From Ficedula albicollis (lineage: Eukaryota > Chordata > Aves > Passeriformes > Muscicapidae), in the NCBI RefSeq assembly GCF_000247815.1, contig NC_021692.1:1705317-1769316 (forward strand): 64,000 nucleotides of DNA, given 5' to 3'. The position numbers and the translations under genes were made by a program. The notes beneath the pieces are model-generated. The model did not search any database. It saw nothing but the letters and a program-made list of their open reading frames with translations, and was not told where the DNA came from. This document shows, one piece after another, positions 36,266 through 49,889 of this stretch. Position 1 is the stretch's first letter, and each line of letters starts with the position of its first letter.

Positions 36266-39200
36266 TCCTCATGCATGTTTGCTCCAAAAACACATTCACT
36301 GCACTTGGGCTTGTAAAATGTGAAGGAAAAGAAGGTATTTCTGCAAAGCTTGACAGGTATCAAGGAAGAGAACTGACAGCAGGCAATTTCTCTGGGGAAA
36401 ATTCCAGCTAATCCCAGGAGAAAGTGTACAAAACCTATAGTACAGAGGGAAAATAACAGCATTTCTGGCTGGGGGAGCTTCATCCATACCTCAGTTACCA
36501 TGACAGATGTGTCAGGCCTGACTGATCTTAACCTGTGCATCATTCCAGCTGTTTCAGTGCTCAGGCAGGGAAGAGAACCAAGACACTGTGTTAGGGGAAA
36601 GAAAAAAAAAAAAATTCATAATGGAAAAGATGGTTTCTGGCCCTGCAGGTGGCCAGCAGGAGCTGACAAAGAGATGCTGGCAGGCAGTGATGGACCATCC
36701 CTTTGAGCCTCTCCAGGGATGCTGTTATTCTGTGTGTGATGCAAACCAGCATTTCCAGCACCAGGTTGACTCTTTCCTTGACCCTTTGCTTTGGAATTAA
36801 TCCCAAACCTCTTTGTGCCATTCTCCCTGCTTGGGAACCCATTCCTCTTTGTGTGTTTGTGAATCTCTTAATTTTCCACGTCACCCTGGTCACAGGCAGT
36901 TTATGCAGATTCCGTGTGCTGACAGAATTGTCTCTGAAACGGGATAATCCCTCTCCATATTTAAGAGATGGGGATCTCCTTTCCCGACCCTTGCTGCGTC
37001 AGGCCAAGGTCCCCGTGCTCCTCTGCTTCCCAAATCCTCCCAGCACTGCTGCCAAGTGCCAGAGCTGGAGATAATGATGTGAGTAAGATCTTAACAGTGC
37101 CTTGTACGTGGCTGGCTCTGCTGCAAACGCTCTGTCTGGTGCATTGTGCGCCCGCATTAGCCACAGACTATTGGGAATCAAATTAGATTAGGGGAAAAAA
37201 GAGATATCAACTACCCTTGATCTCTGAGGTTTGAGACCAATTGTTTGTGACTAAGATCTTCACCAAGCCTGATTTGAGAGGCACATATAATTTGCCTGGA
37301 GTGAAACAAATTAATGGAAAAGCCTCTCAAATGAGGTAAATCCATTTTGGGGTCTTGGTCATGGTTGTTAGTCCATAACTGCCTCTGCTATCTTTCAATA
37401 TGATAAACCACACTTTTAGGGCAGGCTACTTTATAAACCTAGAAATGGAAGGAGTGTTTAAAAATCCGTAAAACTTCTGCACTGATGCATGTTAAGGAGG
37501 AAAAAATGCTCTTTTAAACACTTCACCACAGCATTGTTAGGTTTGAAACATCTATCATGGTAAAACTGCAAAGTGAATCAGTTTCACAGAAATTAAAAGA
37601 AAATAAGGCCCAAATGCAGAAAAGAAAATTTTGCCCAGACTTGGGCAAATTGAGTGTCAAACCATTTATGAATGGGATTAAATATTTTTAAGAGCAACTT
37701 GTTGGCAGCTTCACAGCTAAGGATGTGACTCCCCCCAAGCATTAGGAGGTCAGATGGTCGGGAGTGTCACCTCTCCTTGGTGACATTCTGTTAGAGGGCA
37801 GTGGGAGCACAGAAAAACGAAGTCAAACCTTTGCATGATGTTCTGAACACGCTCTGATCAAGGAGATTCCTGCACCACAAGGGATTTTCCAGAGGATAAA
37901 CACGAGAAGCTGCCTCGGAGAGGTGTTAGAGGAGATGTTGGAGCAAAATGTGCCTGAAGAGTCCCAAACAGCCAGGACTGCGTGGGACTCAGGAATTCCA
38001 GAAGAATCAAATCAGCTACAAGCTCCAATGTGTAACCTCAAATGGGGGTTGAAGGTGACAATGTGACACTGAACCACACAAAATTCTCTGTGGCCACCTA
38101 GACAGCAGATCACCAGCAGGTCTAAGTGTCACACCAAGCAACAGGGACAACTGCAGCCAGCAGCAGAGTAGACACCTTGATGAACAGAACTTATTAAGAA
38201 AGTGCCTGGGATTTTCTGTACAGGGGAGTCAGGTCTGTCAGACCTTGGAGAGATCTCTGAGGTGGTGGAAAGGAATGTGGAGGACACTGTGGACAGCACC
38301 ATGTCCTTGGGTCTCTGGGCCAAGGTGCCTCAGAAGAGACTCCTGTGCTAAGGGGCTCAGCCCTGAGCACTGATAATGAGCTCAAAGCAGAGAAAACCAG
38401 AACTGGGATGAGATTTCCAGTTCCATGATGGAAGGAAGGGCTCACCATCAGGCCCAGGGTCCTAGCAGAGTCCCAGGCTTGGCCATGTGTTTGTAACACC
38501 AAAGGAGAAAGCTGAGGCAGCGATACAGATCTATTGAGAATGTTCAGATCTGAAAGGGAATATGAAAAGCTGCAAAGAAAGGCAAAATAATGATTGGCAG
38601 GGAGATAAAATGGCCCTGAGTCCATGCCCCAGACATAAAGTCATTCAGATGGAAAGAAAACCCCAGCTGAATGCAAGAACAGGCTCCAAACTAGAGAGAG
38701 AATTCAGAAGGAATCTTGCAGCTATGTTAAGCTCCCTGATGGTACCTTGAAAATGTCCAGTAGCAAAGGGAAAGGGAAATTAATGAAGTAAAATATTGAG
38801 AGCAACAGGAAAACTTTGCTACAGCTCCAATGACCTGAACAGCACAGGCAGTTCTGGCCTTGGCACCAAAAACTGAGTTCTTGCAGCAGAAACGGGGCAA
38901 AGGAGAGAGGTGGGGTGGTGGGAGAGGCAGAGCAGGTACAGGAAGAGAGATGGAAGGGGTGGGGAGATAGGCTGAGGGGTGGTTTGGAGGTCTGTGCAGC
39001 CCTGCTGGGTGTGATGGTGAAGGGCTGTCAGCTGGGATTGGGAAGGGATGTGTTTTGATCTGTCCTGCCAAGAGCTGTGCTGCTGGGACCACCTGCAGCA
39101 TGCTCCATGCTGGTGCAGGATTTAAGTGCTGCATGCTGGACAGGTTGGGCAGGCAGCCACAGGCTCCTCAGTGCCCCACCAAGAGCTGCAGAGGGACTGG

Positions 39201-40525
39201 GAAGACACAGCCCGTGAGCAGGCAGCAGTCCAGGCAAACCCAGCCTCTGAGTTTGCTGGAAAATTGATTCCCTGAATTGCTCCTTGCTGCAGATAATGAA
39301 AATTAGAGAAGGGATTGTAAACTGCTAACAGGAGAGAAGGGCTGATTTGTTCTGCCTTGGGTTTGATGGAGTTTGCCAAACCTCTGGGTGACACTGGGGT
39401 GCAGTGGCACCGTCCCAGACTGGCAGGGATGTTTGCAGGGCTCCACATGAGCGGGGTCTGATCTGATCAGAGCTGCTGCTGGCACAGGACAACTTCTCAC
39501 AGGCTGAAGAGATCCCTCAAGAGCCTTCTTCATGGATCCTGACCTCCCCTGGAGCCAGGGCTCACCCACTGGGACACAGGACAGAAATAATCTTCTGCCC
39601 CTGCTGTGCCCACAGACCTGAGTGGCCACGACAAGGTGCCAGAGTGGCACAGGGGGTGCTGCAAAATCTGGGCATCCCCAGTGGCCTGTACAAAGCTGCC
39701 CCAGCCCTGCCCCCATCTCTGACTTCGTGCCCTCACACGAGCAGCAGCTCCATGCCTTTTAAGTCGTGACTGGGGATGCTACTTTAATTCCTAATTTGAA
39801 ATCCCGTTTCTCTTGTGCTCCTGGCTCCCCTCCCTTCTGGCAGCTGTACCCCACCCCTGCTCAGCCTCTCTGCTCTCTGCACAGGGGTGCTGCTGTCTGC
39901 CTGTGCCCCTGCACCTGCTGTGCTTTACCCATTGCCCCACCTCACCTCTGCAGGCTTTGCCAGGCACTCCACCTGCTCTAGAGCAGAAATCCACTGTCAC
40001 AGCCGTTTTCAAGCCTGCTCTACCTTTGCTGCTCCTCTGGCTGTTCCCTTCCTGCCTTTGCACTCACCCCCTCCTGCCCATCTGCTGCCAGGCTCCGAAT
40101 CCTCCTTGTTCTCTGCTCCCCCCATCCCTGTGGGCATTTCCCTCCTTTTGCCTCGCACCTGAATCACAAACCCCTAATTACTCCCACTGTGCTGCCCCCT
40201 CTGATCTGCCCTGCCCATGCCTTCTTCTCTTTCTTCCTAACACTTTCTCCTTCTCCTCTCATACTCTTCCTTCCCATTGCTCCTGATGGAAAAAAAAAAA
40301 AAAAAGCAAAAAAAGAAAACAAAGCTTCCCACACCCACAGTCCTGTCAGGAAATACTACAGAGAGCAGGCTGGGACTCTGCAGCTGAGCTGCTGGCAGAT
40401 GGAGTCTATACAATTTGTTCAGGACAGTTAAATATTCTAATATTCACTTCCTAGATGATAGTGCTTATGATTACAGAGAAGCCAGAAACGTCATAAATAC
40501 TGTGGAGAGAGCAAGAAGATAGCTG

Positions 40526-40528
<3 letters not shown>
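36266..40528. other. Longest repeat-poor stretch; no gene seen
   Basis: About 4.2 kb with no CR1, LTR or tandem array. The block 36,880-37,700 is AT-rich with balanced, complex sequence (for example GCCTGGAGTGAAACAAATTA, CTTTCAATATGATAAACCAC) of the kind seen in conserved non-coding elements. No domain-bearing reading frame. Short A15 at about 40,290. Confidence 0.45.

Positions 40529-40560
<32 letters not shown>
40529..40560. repeat. Poly(T) tract, 32 bp
   Basis: Uninterrupted T32, followed by G. It is 221 bp upstream of a long poly(A) tract. Confidence 0.95.
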
Positions 40561-40561
<1 letters not shown>

Positions 40562-40779
40562 TTTCAGTGCCATAAATTGATTCCACTTAGGGGCTTTTTT
40601 CTCCCTTTCCCGCCACCCCCCAGCACCTCCCGGGGTGTTTGTGGAGCAGCATGGTCACTGACCTGCGTGGGGAATGCCACGGCATCCCCCCAGGACCTGA
40701 GCCCGTGGGGCTAAGTGCCAGCTTAGAGTGAAGCAATTAATTTTCACAGCTGAAAACCCTTCACATTTCATCTCACTCG

Positions 40780-40781
<2 letters not shown>

Positions 40782-40837
<56 letters not shown>
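40782..40837. repeat. Poly(A) tract, 56 bp
   Basis: Uninterrupted A56, unusually long for a bird genome, where CR1 elements lack poly(A) tails. The flanks are GC-rich on the right and ordinary on the left. No retroposed gene was recognised next to it. Confidence 0.95.
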
Positions 40838-40839
<2 letters not shown>

Positions 40840-41800
40840 CTGATAAAGCCGCAAATTCCAGCAGGAGAAGGGTTATCCTGACAGTCAGCCTTGTTTGCTC
40901 TCCTCCCGTGCAGCTCCCCCGGCTCGGGCAGGGCAGAGCTGCGCCTCCCCCGGCACAGAGCTGCACCCGGAGGATGCTGAGGGTGGGCTGGGCAGCCGAG
41001 CCTGGTCCCGCTGACAGCGCCCCGGCATTTCCCCTCCGTGCTGGAAAGCTGCAGCTCACCCCACCAACCCCTCCCGCGCTGCCAGGAACGATGGAACCTG
41101 TTTGTTCACAAATACTCTGTTTTGCCAGGGAGCTGAGCGGGGGGAGTGGGGGTGGGAGTACTTGAAAAGCAAATGAACTTATGTTTTGTGCTTTTTAAGA
41201 TGTCTAACGGAGTACAAAAGTTCATCTTTAATAGGAGGGCAACACAGAGTGCTTAGAGCTGCGGTTTGACACAGATACAGAGCTCAAATGCCTTTGAAGT
41301 GTCTTCTGATTCCTCATTCTGCCTGAAGTAACTTTAGATTTATGCAGCAGATGGGAAATAGTCCCTCGTTACGTGGCTCTCCACTTCAGCACTGACTCCA
41401 AGATAAGGCAGCCTCTGCATCCCTCAGAAGCGCGCTCGGTGCTTTAGTCTTCAGGGGCTGAGTTGGTAGTTTGCATATTTTTTTTTTTCCACTGTTTTTT
41501 CTCTAAAATTAGTCTTGATAAGTCCAACATGTTGTTAGACTCTTCAAAGGAGAGCGAGGAGGAGAAAAGTTTGTCAGTGGAATAGAGGTGATTCATTTCA
41601 ATGAGTTTCCAAACAGCTCTGTGTGTTTTGGGGGAAGAGCGCTGGGGAGCGGCCTCGCCGTGACCCCAGCCCGGCACAGCCGGCTTTGAACAGTCACGAA
41701 AAAAGGTTTTCAGCACTAAAACCACACCCTGAGCGTCAGGCGGGGCCCGGCGAGGGCAGCAGCTCCCCGAGGGGGCGGCAGGGAGAGGCCAGAGTGTGCC
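40838..41800. other. GC-rich block, then candidate conserved non-coding DNA
   Basis: 40,860-41,100 is CpG-enriched. 41,150-41,630 is repeat-free complex sequence (for example TTTTGTGCTTTTTAAGATGT, AGTTTGCATATTTTTTTTTT) resembling a conserved element. No coding gene. Confidence 0.4.
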
Positions 41801-42795
<995 letters not shown>

Positions 42796-42960
42796 CTTAC
42801 CCCGCACACGCACGGGCTGCTCACACCACACAGCCGCCTCCATATATACATATATTTATTAATGGTAAATGCAGGGTTCATTCAGCACGGTCAAGACAAG
42901 GCTGGTCAGTGCTAAGGGCTGGCACAAATCCTGGCAACTGGTCCAACTCCCAGCAAAGCC

Positions 42961-43075
42961 CAAGCCAGCCTGACTTAGGGTTCCTCCACACAGGGCTCTC
43001 AGTGCTCCCAGAGTTGTTTAGGGCACTCAGGTGCTCCCTCAGAGTTGTTTAGGGCACTCAGGTGCTCCTCAGAGT

Positions 43076-43117
<42 letters not shown>

Positions 43118-43270
43118 TAGGGCACTCAGGTGCTCCCAAGCCAGCCTGACTTAGGGTTCCTCCACACAGGGCTCTCAGTGCTCCCAGAGTTGTTTAGGGC
43201 ACTCAGGTGCTCCCTCAGAGTTGTTTAGGGCACTCAGGTGCTCCTCAGAGTTGTTTAGGACACTCAGGTG
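42961..43270. repeat. Duplicated flanks around a small gap
   Basis: The 116 bp at 42,961-43,076 recur without change at 43,137-43,252, with a C run (43,077-43,113) between them. Inside each copy a shorter unit, GTTTAGGGCACTCAGGTGCT, is itself repeated. Gap flanks that were not merged are the simplest reading. Confidence 0.9.
43077..43113. other. Pure C run, 37 bp: assembly gap
   Basis: Bounded by overlapping, unmerged repeat flanks. Confidence 0.88.
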
Positions 43271-43754
43271 CTCTCCCAGAGTTGTCTTCGGGCACTCATG
43301 TGCTCTCCCAGGGCTCGGATCAGGTTGTGCCTGGCAAGTGCTGGCCGGGGCAGAGCAGTGATGCCATGGCAGTTGTCCCCAGGAAAGCTTGTCTATTGTA
43401 TCACAAATACCTGCAGTCATGGAGATTGTCCAAACACTGATTATCCTGGCAGGACTTGCAGCTGTTGTGGAATTGGCTTTGTTTCCATCTTTGAAGTTTT
43501 CCCCACTGACCATATGCTGGGGGTTGGGATGTTTACCCTCCTGCATAAAAGCCTCCTTTCATAAACAGCTTGGCATTTCTGCTTCTTGCAAGTTTCCTGG
43601 AATGCACCACTCTGGAGCATTGCCCTCCTCAGACCCTGCCCAGAAACTTCTGAGGTATATTTTTATTTTTATTTTTATTTATAATAAACATTATACTTGT
43701 ATACACACACACATATGGCATGACATCGTGCTCAGCTGCCTGCCCTGGGTCACA
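43271..43754. other. Intergenic, no gene; short (TTTTTA)n and (AC)n
   Basis: Unique sequence with TTTTTATTTT repeats near 43,660 and ACACACAC near 43,700. Confidence 0.4.
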
Positions 43755-43995
43755 GGACCAATCACAGAATACCAGAATGGTTTGGATTAGAAAGGACCTT
43801 AAAGCTCATCTCCTTCCACCCCCTGCCATGGCAGGGACACCTTCCACTATCCCGGGTGGCTCCAAGCCCTGTCCAGCCTGGCCTTGGGCACTGCCAGGGA
43901 TCCACAGCTGCTCTGGGTAACCTCTGCCAGGGAACCCCCACCCTCAGAAGAGAGAATTTCTTCCCAACACCTAGCCCTAATATCCATCCTAATAC
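43755..43995 (-). mobile_element. CR1 LINE 3' fragment (antisense)
   Basis: CAATCACAGAATACCAGAAT, GGTTTGGATTAGAAAGGACC, CCTGCCATGGCAGGGACACC and TTCTTCCCAACACCTAGCCC mark a 5'-truncated copy. Confidence 0.85.
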
Positions 43996-44689
43996 CTAAC
44001 ATCCTAATTCCTTGTATCTGGGATGGGCACTTTGCCTATTTATTGCTGCCCTTGTTCCCATTAGACTGTTCCTGCCTTCTGCCCTTGGTTAAAATCCTTG
44101 GAATCCATCTCAGCCCAGTACCCCAGGCACCCCTGCAGTTGCCTGTGTGAGTGGGGAGGAGATGAAGGTGTTCCTGTAATTGGGACAGTTCCTCTCTCAG
44201 TCCCTCTCCTGTGCTGTTTATCTCTCTCTCTTTGTGTGGGGTGTGCAGAGCTGGCTGATCGACACAGGATTTATGACTTGTTTGTACAATAATTGCTGCT
44301 TAAGATAAATGATTCATAAAGTCCTACCACAGTCTTGGAAATGGTGTAAACAGGGAGAGCAGCTGGAGGACAGCAGTGGGATGCTAATGAGGGACCACCG
44401 TGGGGAAGCAACTGCACAAGGAGTGGGGAGGAGGGGGATTAATGCAGCCCCTGATGCTGAAGGGCCTCCAGTGCTCATCCTCAGCTCAGGGCAGAGCCCA
44501 GGCTGGAATCCTGGAAGGAGAGAGCTGCAAGAGTCACGGGGAGCCGTGGGGGCAGCAGGATCCAGAGGCAGGAGCCAGCGTGACAGCTCTGAGACGGAGC
44601 AGGGACACCGCGGGGACAGGGCCCAGGACAGCTGGCGCTGGGACCAGAGAGCACCTCAGCTGGAATGGGGCTCGTGAGGAGCAGCACAG
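43996..44689. other. Intergenic, no gene seen
   Basis: Unique sequence leading into the CTGCTCAC minisatellite. Reading frames here continue into the C run and are artefacts. Confidence 0.4.
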
Positions 44690-44720
44690 GTCACCTGCTC
44701 AGCGCTCACCTGCTCACTGC

Positions 44721-45183
<463 letters not shown>

Positions 45184-45547
45184 ACTGCTCACCTATTCAC
45201 CTGCTCACCTGTTCATTGCTCACATATTCACCTGTTCACTGCTCACTGCTTACTGCTCACCTGCTCACCTGTTCACTGCTCACTGCTCACCTGCTCACCT
45301 GTTCACCTGTTCACTGCTCACTGCTCACTACTCACTGCTCACTGCTCACTGCTCACCTATTCACCTGCTCACTGCTCACCTGTTCATTGCTCACCTATTC
45401 ACCTGCTCACCTATTCACCTGTTCACTGCTCACCTGTTCATTGCTCACCTGCTCACTGCTCACTGCTCACCTGCTCAGTGCTCACCTGCTCACTGCTCAC
45501 CTGTTCATTGCTCACCTGTTCATTGCTCACCTGCTCACTGCTCACCT

Positions 45548-45568
45548 AGATCGGAAGAGCGGTTCAGC

Positions 45569-45569
<1 letters not shown>
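45548..45569 (+). other. Illumina sequencing adapter remnant
   Basis: AGATCGGAAGAGCGGTTCAG plus CA is the start of the Illumina paired-end adapter, 22 of 22 bases. It directly follows a repeat unit and directly precedes a C run. Library-derived, not genomic. Confidence 0.97.

Positions 45570-45633
<64 letters not shown>
45570..45633. other. Pure C run, 64 bp: gap after adapter
   Basis: Starts at the base after the adapter remnant, so the contig on the left ended in an untrimmed read. Confidence 0.95.
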
Positions 45634-46339
45634 ACTGCTCACCTATTCACCTGCTCACCTGTTCATTGCTCACATATTCACCTGTTCACTGCTCACTGCT
45701 TACTGCTCACCTGCTCACCTGTTCACTGCTCACTGCTCACCTGCTCACCTGTTCACCTGTTCACTGCTCACTGCTCACTACTCACTGCTCACTGCTCACT
45801 GCTCACCTTTCCTGCTCACCTGTTCATTGCTCACATATTCACCTGTTCACTGCTCACTGCTTACTGCTCACCTGCTCACCTGTTCACTGCTCACTGCTCA
45901 CCTGCTCACTGCTCACTTGCTCACCTGTTCACTGCTCACCTATTCACCTGCTCACTACTCACTGCTCACTGCTCACTGCTCACCTATTCACCTGCTCACC
46001 TGTTCATTGCTCACATATTCACCTGTTCACTGCTCACTGCTTACTGCTCACCTGCTCACCTGTTCACTGCTCACTGCTCACCTACTCACTGCTCACTTGC
46101 TCACCTGTTCACTGCTCACCTGTTCACCTGCTCACTACTCACTACTCACTGCTCACTGCTTACTGCTCACCTATTCACCTGCTCACCTGTTCACTGCTCA
46201 CTGCTCATCTGCTCACTGCTCACCGCTCACCTACTCACTGCTCACCTGCTCTGCTCCACCCACTCTGCCTGGCTGCAGGTGTAACATCTGCATTGACAGG
46301 ACACAGCAGATGGGCTGGAGAGGCAAAGAGTAGGGACAG

Positions 46340-46515
46340 CCCTGCCCAGGTGCCCGGGGCAGAGGTGGAGTCACAACCTCTGGAAGTGTTCAAAAGCCAT
46401 GTGGATGTGGCACTTGGGGACACGGTTTAGTGGAGAGCATGGCAGCGTTGGGGGAATGCTTGGAGTCGATGATCTTGGAGGGCTCTTCCAGCACTAACAA
46501 TTCCATGATCCTAGG
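46340..46515 (+). mobile_element. CR1 LINE 3' fragment (sense)
   Basis: GGAAGTGTTCAAAAGCCATG, TGGATGTGGCACTTGGGGAC, GGAGTCGATGATCTTGGAGG and TCCATGATCCTAG give the 3' end of the same CR1 subfamily as at 34.3 and 56.3 kb. Confidence 0.85.
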
Positions 46516-48365
46516 AACACAGCTGCTCCCTGCAGGCTGCGTCCCCTGCCAGCTCCGTGTGCCACCAGACTGTGTCAGGAGAGGACAGGAGGTGGCAGCA
46601 GCTCCCAGCACTGCCAGCATCCCTGCGGGAAGGCCAGACGTCCCAGGCAGGCTGTCCCAGCACCCTGCAGCCTGGAGCAAAGGTGGGGGCTGCTGTGAGG
46701 GGTCACACTGCTGGGGGTTCCATGGCACGGCAGTGCCACCTCCCTGTGCCTTCGGAAGGACTGGAGCCGATGCTGAGCTGGAGGAGCAGCCAGTGACCTG
46801 CAAACCCCGGGTTTAGCTGAGCTCCCAGGGAGCCAGAGGGCACAGCCAGCCACCATCATTTACCCAGAGGAGAAGGGACTGAGCATCGTGCCCAGTGCTG
46901 CCTCTGCCGAGCCCCAGGAGCTGTGGGACAAATGAAGAAAATGACAGACTAGAGGGAAATTAATAGAGCAGAAAATTTGAAATGATGTGGAAATAATCCC
47001 CCCAGTTTAAGGAGAACTCCTTGTATGTATAATTTCAGAATGCAACTGTTTTCGTGTTGCTAAATTACAGTATCAAGGCGAGGGGCCCTGCCTGGAGCTG
47101 ATGGGACATGGGGACATTCCCATGCCTGTGGTGAACTCTCCCACCCGGAGCAAAGGAAGGGCTGGGGTGCCCTGTGTTTGCCGTGGGCTGGGGGGCAAGG
47201 AGCTGTCGTGGCTGTTTTGGAGAAGCCCAAGTGCTGCTTGTCACCTCCATGCAGATCTGTCCCGTTAACCTTTCATCCCTAGTTTGGCAGCTGAGGGGGA
47301 GGGCAGGGGGTGTGGGGGCTGGGAGGTGTCTGCTGGCTCCTTTCCCCCACTCCCACACTCTGCTCCCCCTCTGAGTGGGGATTTCTGTCCCCTCTGCTGT
47401 GCACAGCGAGGCTGGGGAGCTGCAGGAGCCAAGAGGGGTGGGAAGGGAGGAGAGGGACACTCCTGAATCCAGCTGTGGTGGGGGTCTGGCCCCAGCTGAC
47501 AGTGTGCTGCAATGCCTGATCTGCAGAGTTCTGCAGAGGTCTGCCATCTCCCATCTCCTGCATCCACCCTCCTGGGTGCTGAGCCAAAGAGGGGGAGAGC
47601 GCCCAGGACCCAGCTGCCTCTGCCAGGACCTGCAGGACTGCAGAGAAACTCTCCCTGTCTGGGGATTTGAGGTCACTGGGGCAGGGGCCACAGGAAGCAG
47701 AGACTGCAATGAGCCAGTGAAGAAACAGATCCATGACAATGGTGCTCCCTGCATGCCAGCCCAGCCCAGGGTCCCCTGCCCAGGCCGTGGGCTTACTCTG
47801 CCTGGGGAAGGGGGCATGGGGAGATGCTCTTTCAAATGCTGGAAATCTATTGGGAAGTCCCCAAGGAGCCTCAGGGAGGGAGGAATCAGCTTCTTTCCTG
47901 ACAAAAGAAGTTCTCAAGGTGTCCTTTAGGCTTCAGAGCGCAGAGTGAGATTGATCTCTGCTCAGTCCCCCAGAGAAAATCACCAGTCTGGATTTTCCCT
48001 TTCCTCACACATAAATGGGCAGGAGCTGCCCACATGTCCCTGCCAGGGGAGCCAGGAGCAGGAAGGAGGGAGAAGGGGACAGAGGGGGCATCAGAGCCAC
48101 ATCCAGCTGTGTCCCCCTCTCTCTGCAGCAAGCACAGCTGGCTACAGGCTCCTGCCATGCTCTCTTTCTAACCAAGAGGAGTGGAAGTTTCAGCCTTCCT
48201 GGGAAACAGCCGGGCTTCTCAAGGCTGCAAGCACAGCCCAGTGCCTCCCTGCCTGCTCGAGTTTCCTCCTGCTCCGTGCTGAGTGCTCCCCCAGCACAGG
48301 GAGCTCAGTGTGAGATGTGGAAATTGCACTTTTATTACAGCAGATGGAGTCAGAACCCTGGGAGA
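46516..48365. other. Intergenic, no gene seen
   Basis: GC-rich single-copy sequence. The 279-codon minus-strand frame at 47,065-47,904 has no recognisable domain. A purine/pyrimidine-mixed AT-rich piece lies at 46,930-47,060. Confidence 0.42.
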
Positions 48366-49889
48366 GAGGAGAGGAGAGGAGAGGAGAGGAGAGGAGAGGA
48401 GAGGAGAGGAGAGGAGAGGAGAGGAGAGGAGAGGAGAGGAGAGGAGAGGAGAGGAGAGGAGAGGAGAGGAGAGGAGAGGAGAGGAGAGGAGAGGAGAGGA
48501 GAGGAGAGGAGAGGAGAGGAGAGGAGAGGAGAGGAGAGGAGAGGAGAGGAGAGGAGAGGAGAGGAGAGGAGAGGAGAGGAGAGGAGAGGAGAGGAGAGGA
48601 GAGGAGAGGAGAGGAGAGGAGAGGAGAGGAGAGGAGAGGAGAGGAGAGGAGAGGAGAGGAGAGGAGAGGAGAGGAGAGGAGAGGAGAGGAGAGGAGAGGA
48701 GAGGAGAGGAGAGGAGAGGAGAGGAGAGGAGAGGAGAGGAGAGGAGAGGAGAGGAGAGGAGAGGAGAGGAGAGGAGAGGAGAGGAGAGGAGAGGAGAGGA
48801 GAGGAGAGGAGAGGAGAGGAGAGGAGAGGAGAGGAGAGGAGAGGAGAGGAGAGGAGAGGAGAGGAGAGGAGAGGAGAGGAGAGGAGAGGAGAGGAGAGGA
48901 GAGGAGAGGAGAGGAGAGGAGAGGAGAGGAGAGGAGAGGAGAGGAGAGGAGAGGAGAGGAGAGGAGAGGAGAGGAGAGGAGAGGAGAGGAGAGGAGAGGA
49001 GAGGAGAGGAGAGGAGAGGAGAGGAGAGGAGAGGAGAGGAGAGGAGAGGAGAGGAGAGGAGAGGAGAGGAGAGGAGAGGAGAGGAGAGGAGAGGAGAGGA
49101 GAGGAGAGGAGAGGAGAGGAGAGGAGAGGAGAGGAGAGGAGAGGAGAGGAGAGGAGAGGAGAGGAGAGGAGAGGAGAGGAGAGGAGAGGAGAGGAGAGGA
49201 GAGGAGAGGAGAGGAGAGGAGAGGAGAGGAGAGGAGAGGAGAGGAGAGGAGAGGAGAGGAGAGGAGAGGAGAGGAGAGGAGAGGAGAGGAGAGGAGAGGA
49301 GAGGAGAGGAGAGGAGAGGAGAGGAGAGGAGAGGAGAGGAGAGGAGAGGAGAGGAGAGGAGAGGAGAGGAGAGGAGAGGAGAGGAGAGGAGAGGAGAGGA
49401 GAGGAGAGGAGAGGAGAGGAGAGGAGAGGAGAGGAGAGGAGAGGAGAGGAGAGGAGAGGAGAGGAGAGGAGAGGAGAGGAGAGGAGAGGAGAGGAGAGGA
49501 GAGGAGAGGAGAGGAGAGGAGAGGAGAGGAGAGGAGAGGAGAGGAGAGGAGAGGAGAGGAGAGGAGAGGAGAGGAGAGGAGAGGAGAGGAGAGGAGAGGA
49601 GAGGAGAGGAGAGGAGAGGAGAGGAGAGGAGAGGAGAGGAGAGGAGAGGAGAGGAGAGGAGAGGAGAGGAGAGGAGAGGAGAGGAGAGGAGAGGAGAGGA
49701 GAGGAGAGGAGAGGAGAGGAGAGGAGAGGAGAGGAGAGGAGAGGAGAGGAGAGGAGAGGAGAGGAGAGGAGAGGAGAGGAGAGGAGAGGAGAGGAGAGGA
49801 GAGGAGAGGAGAGGAGAGGAGAGGAGAGGAGAGGAGAGGAGAGGAGAGGAGAGGAGAGGAGAGGAGAGGAGAGGAGAGGAGAGGAGAGG
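48366..49889. repeat. (GAGGA)n microsatellite, about 305 copies
   Basis: 1,524 bp of an uninterrupted pentamer, all purine on plus and all pyrimidine on minus. It generates frames over 500 codons long in five of six frames (Arg-Glu-Glu-Arg-Gly and Leu-Leu-Ser-Ser-Pro repeats) that are not genes. Confidence 0.98.

Noticed and set aside
47065..47904. 279-codon minus-strand frame as a gene
   Set aside because: No domain, biased toward Pro, Ser and Leu as expected for GC-rich random sequence, no convincing promoter or splice context.
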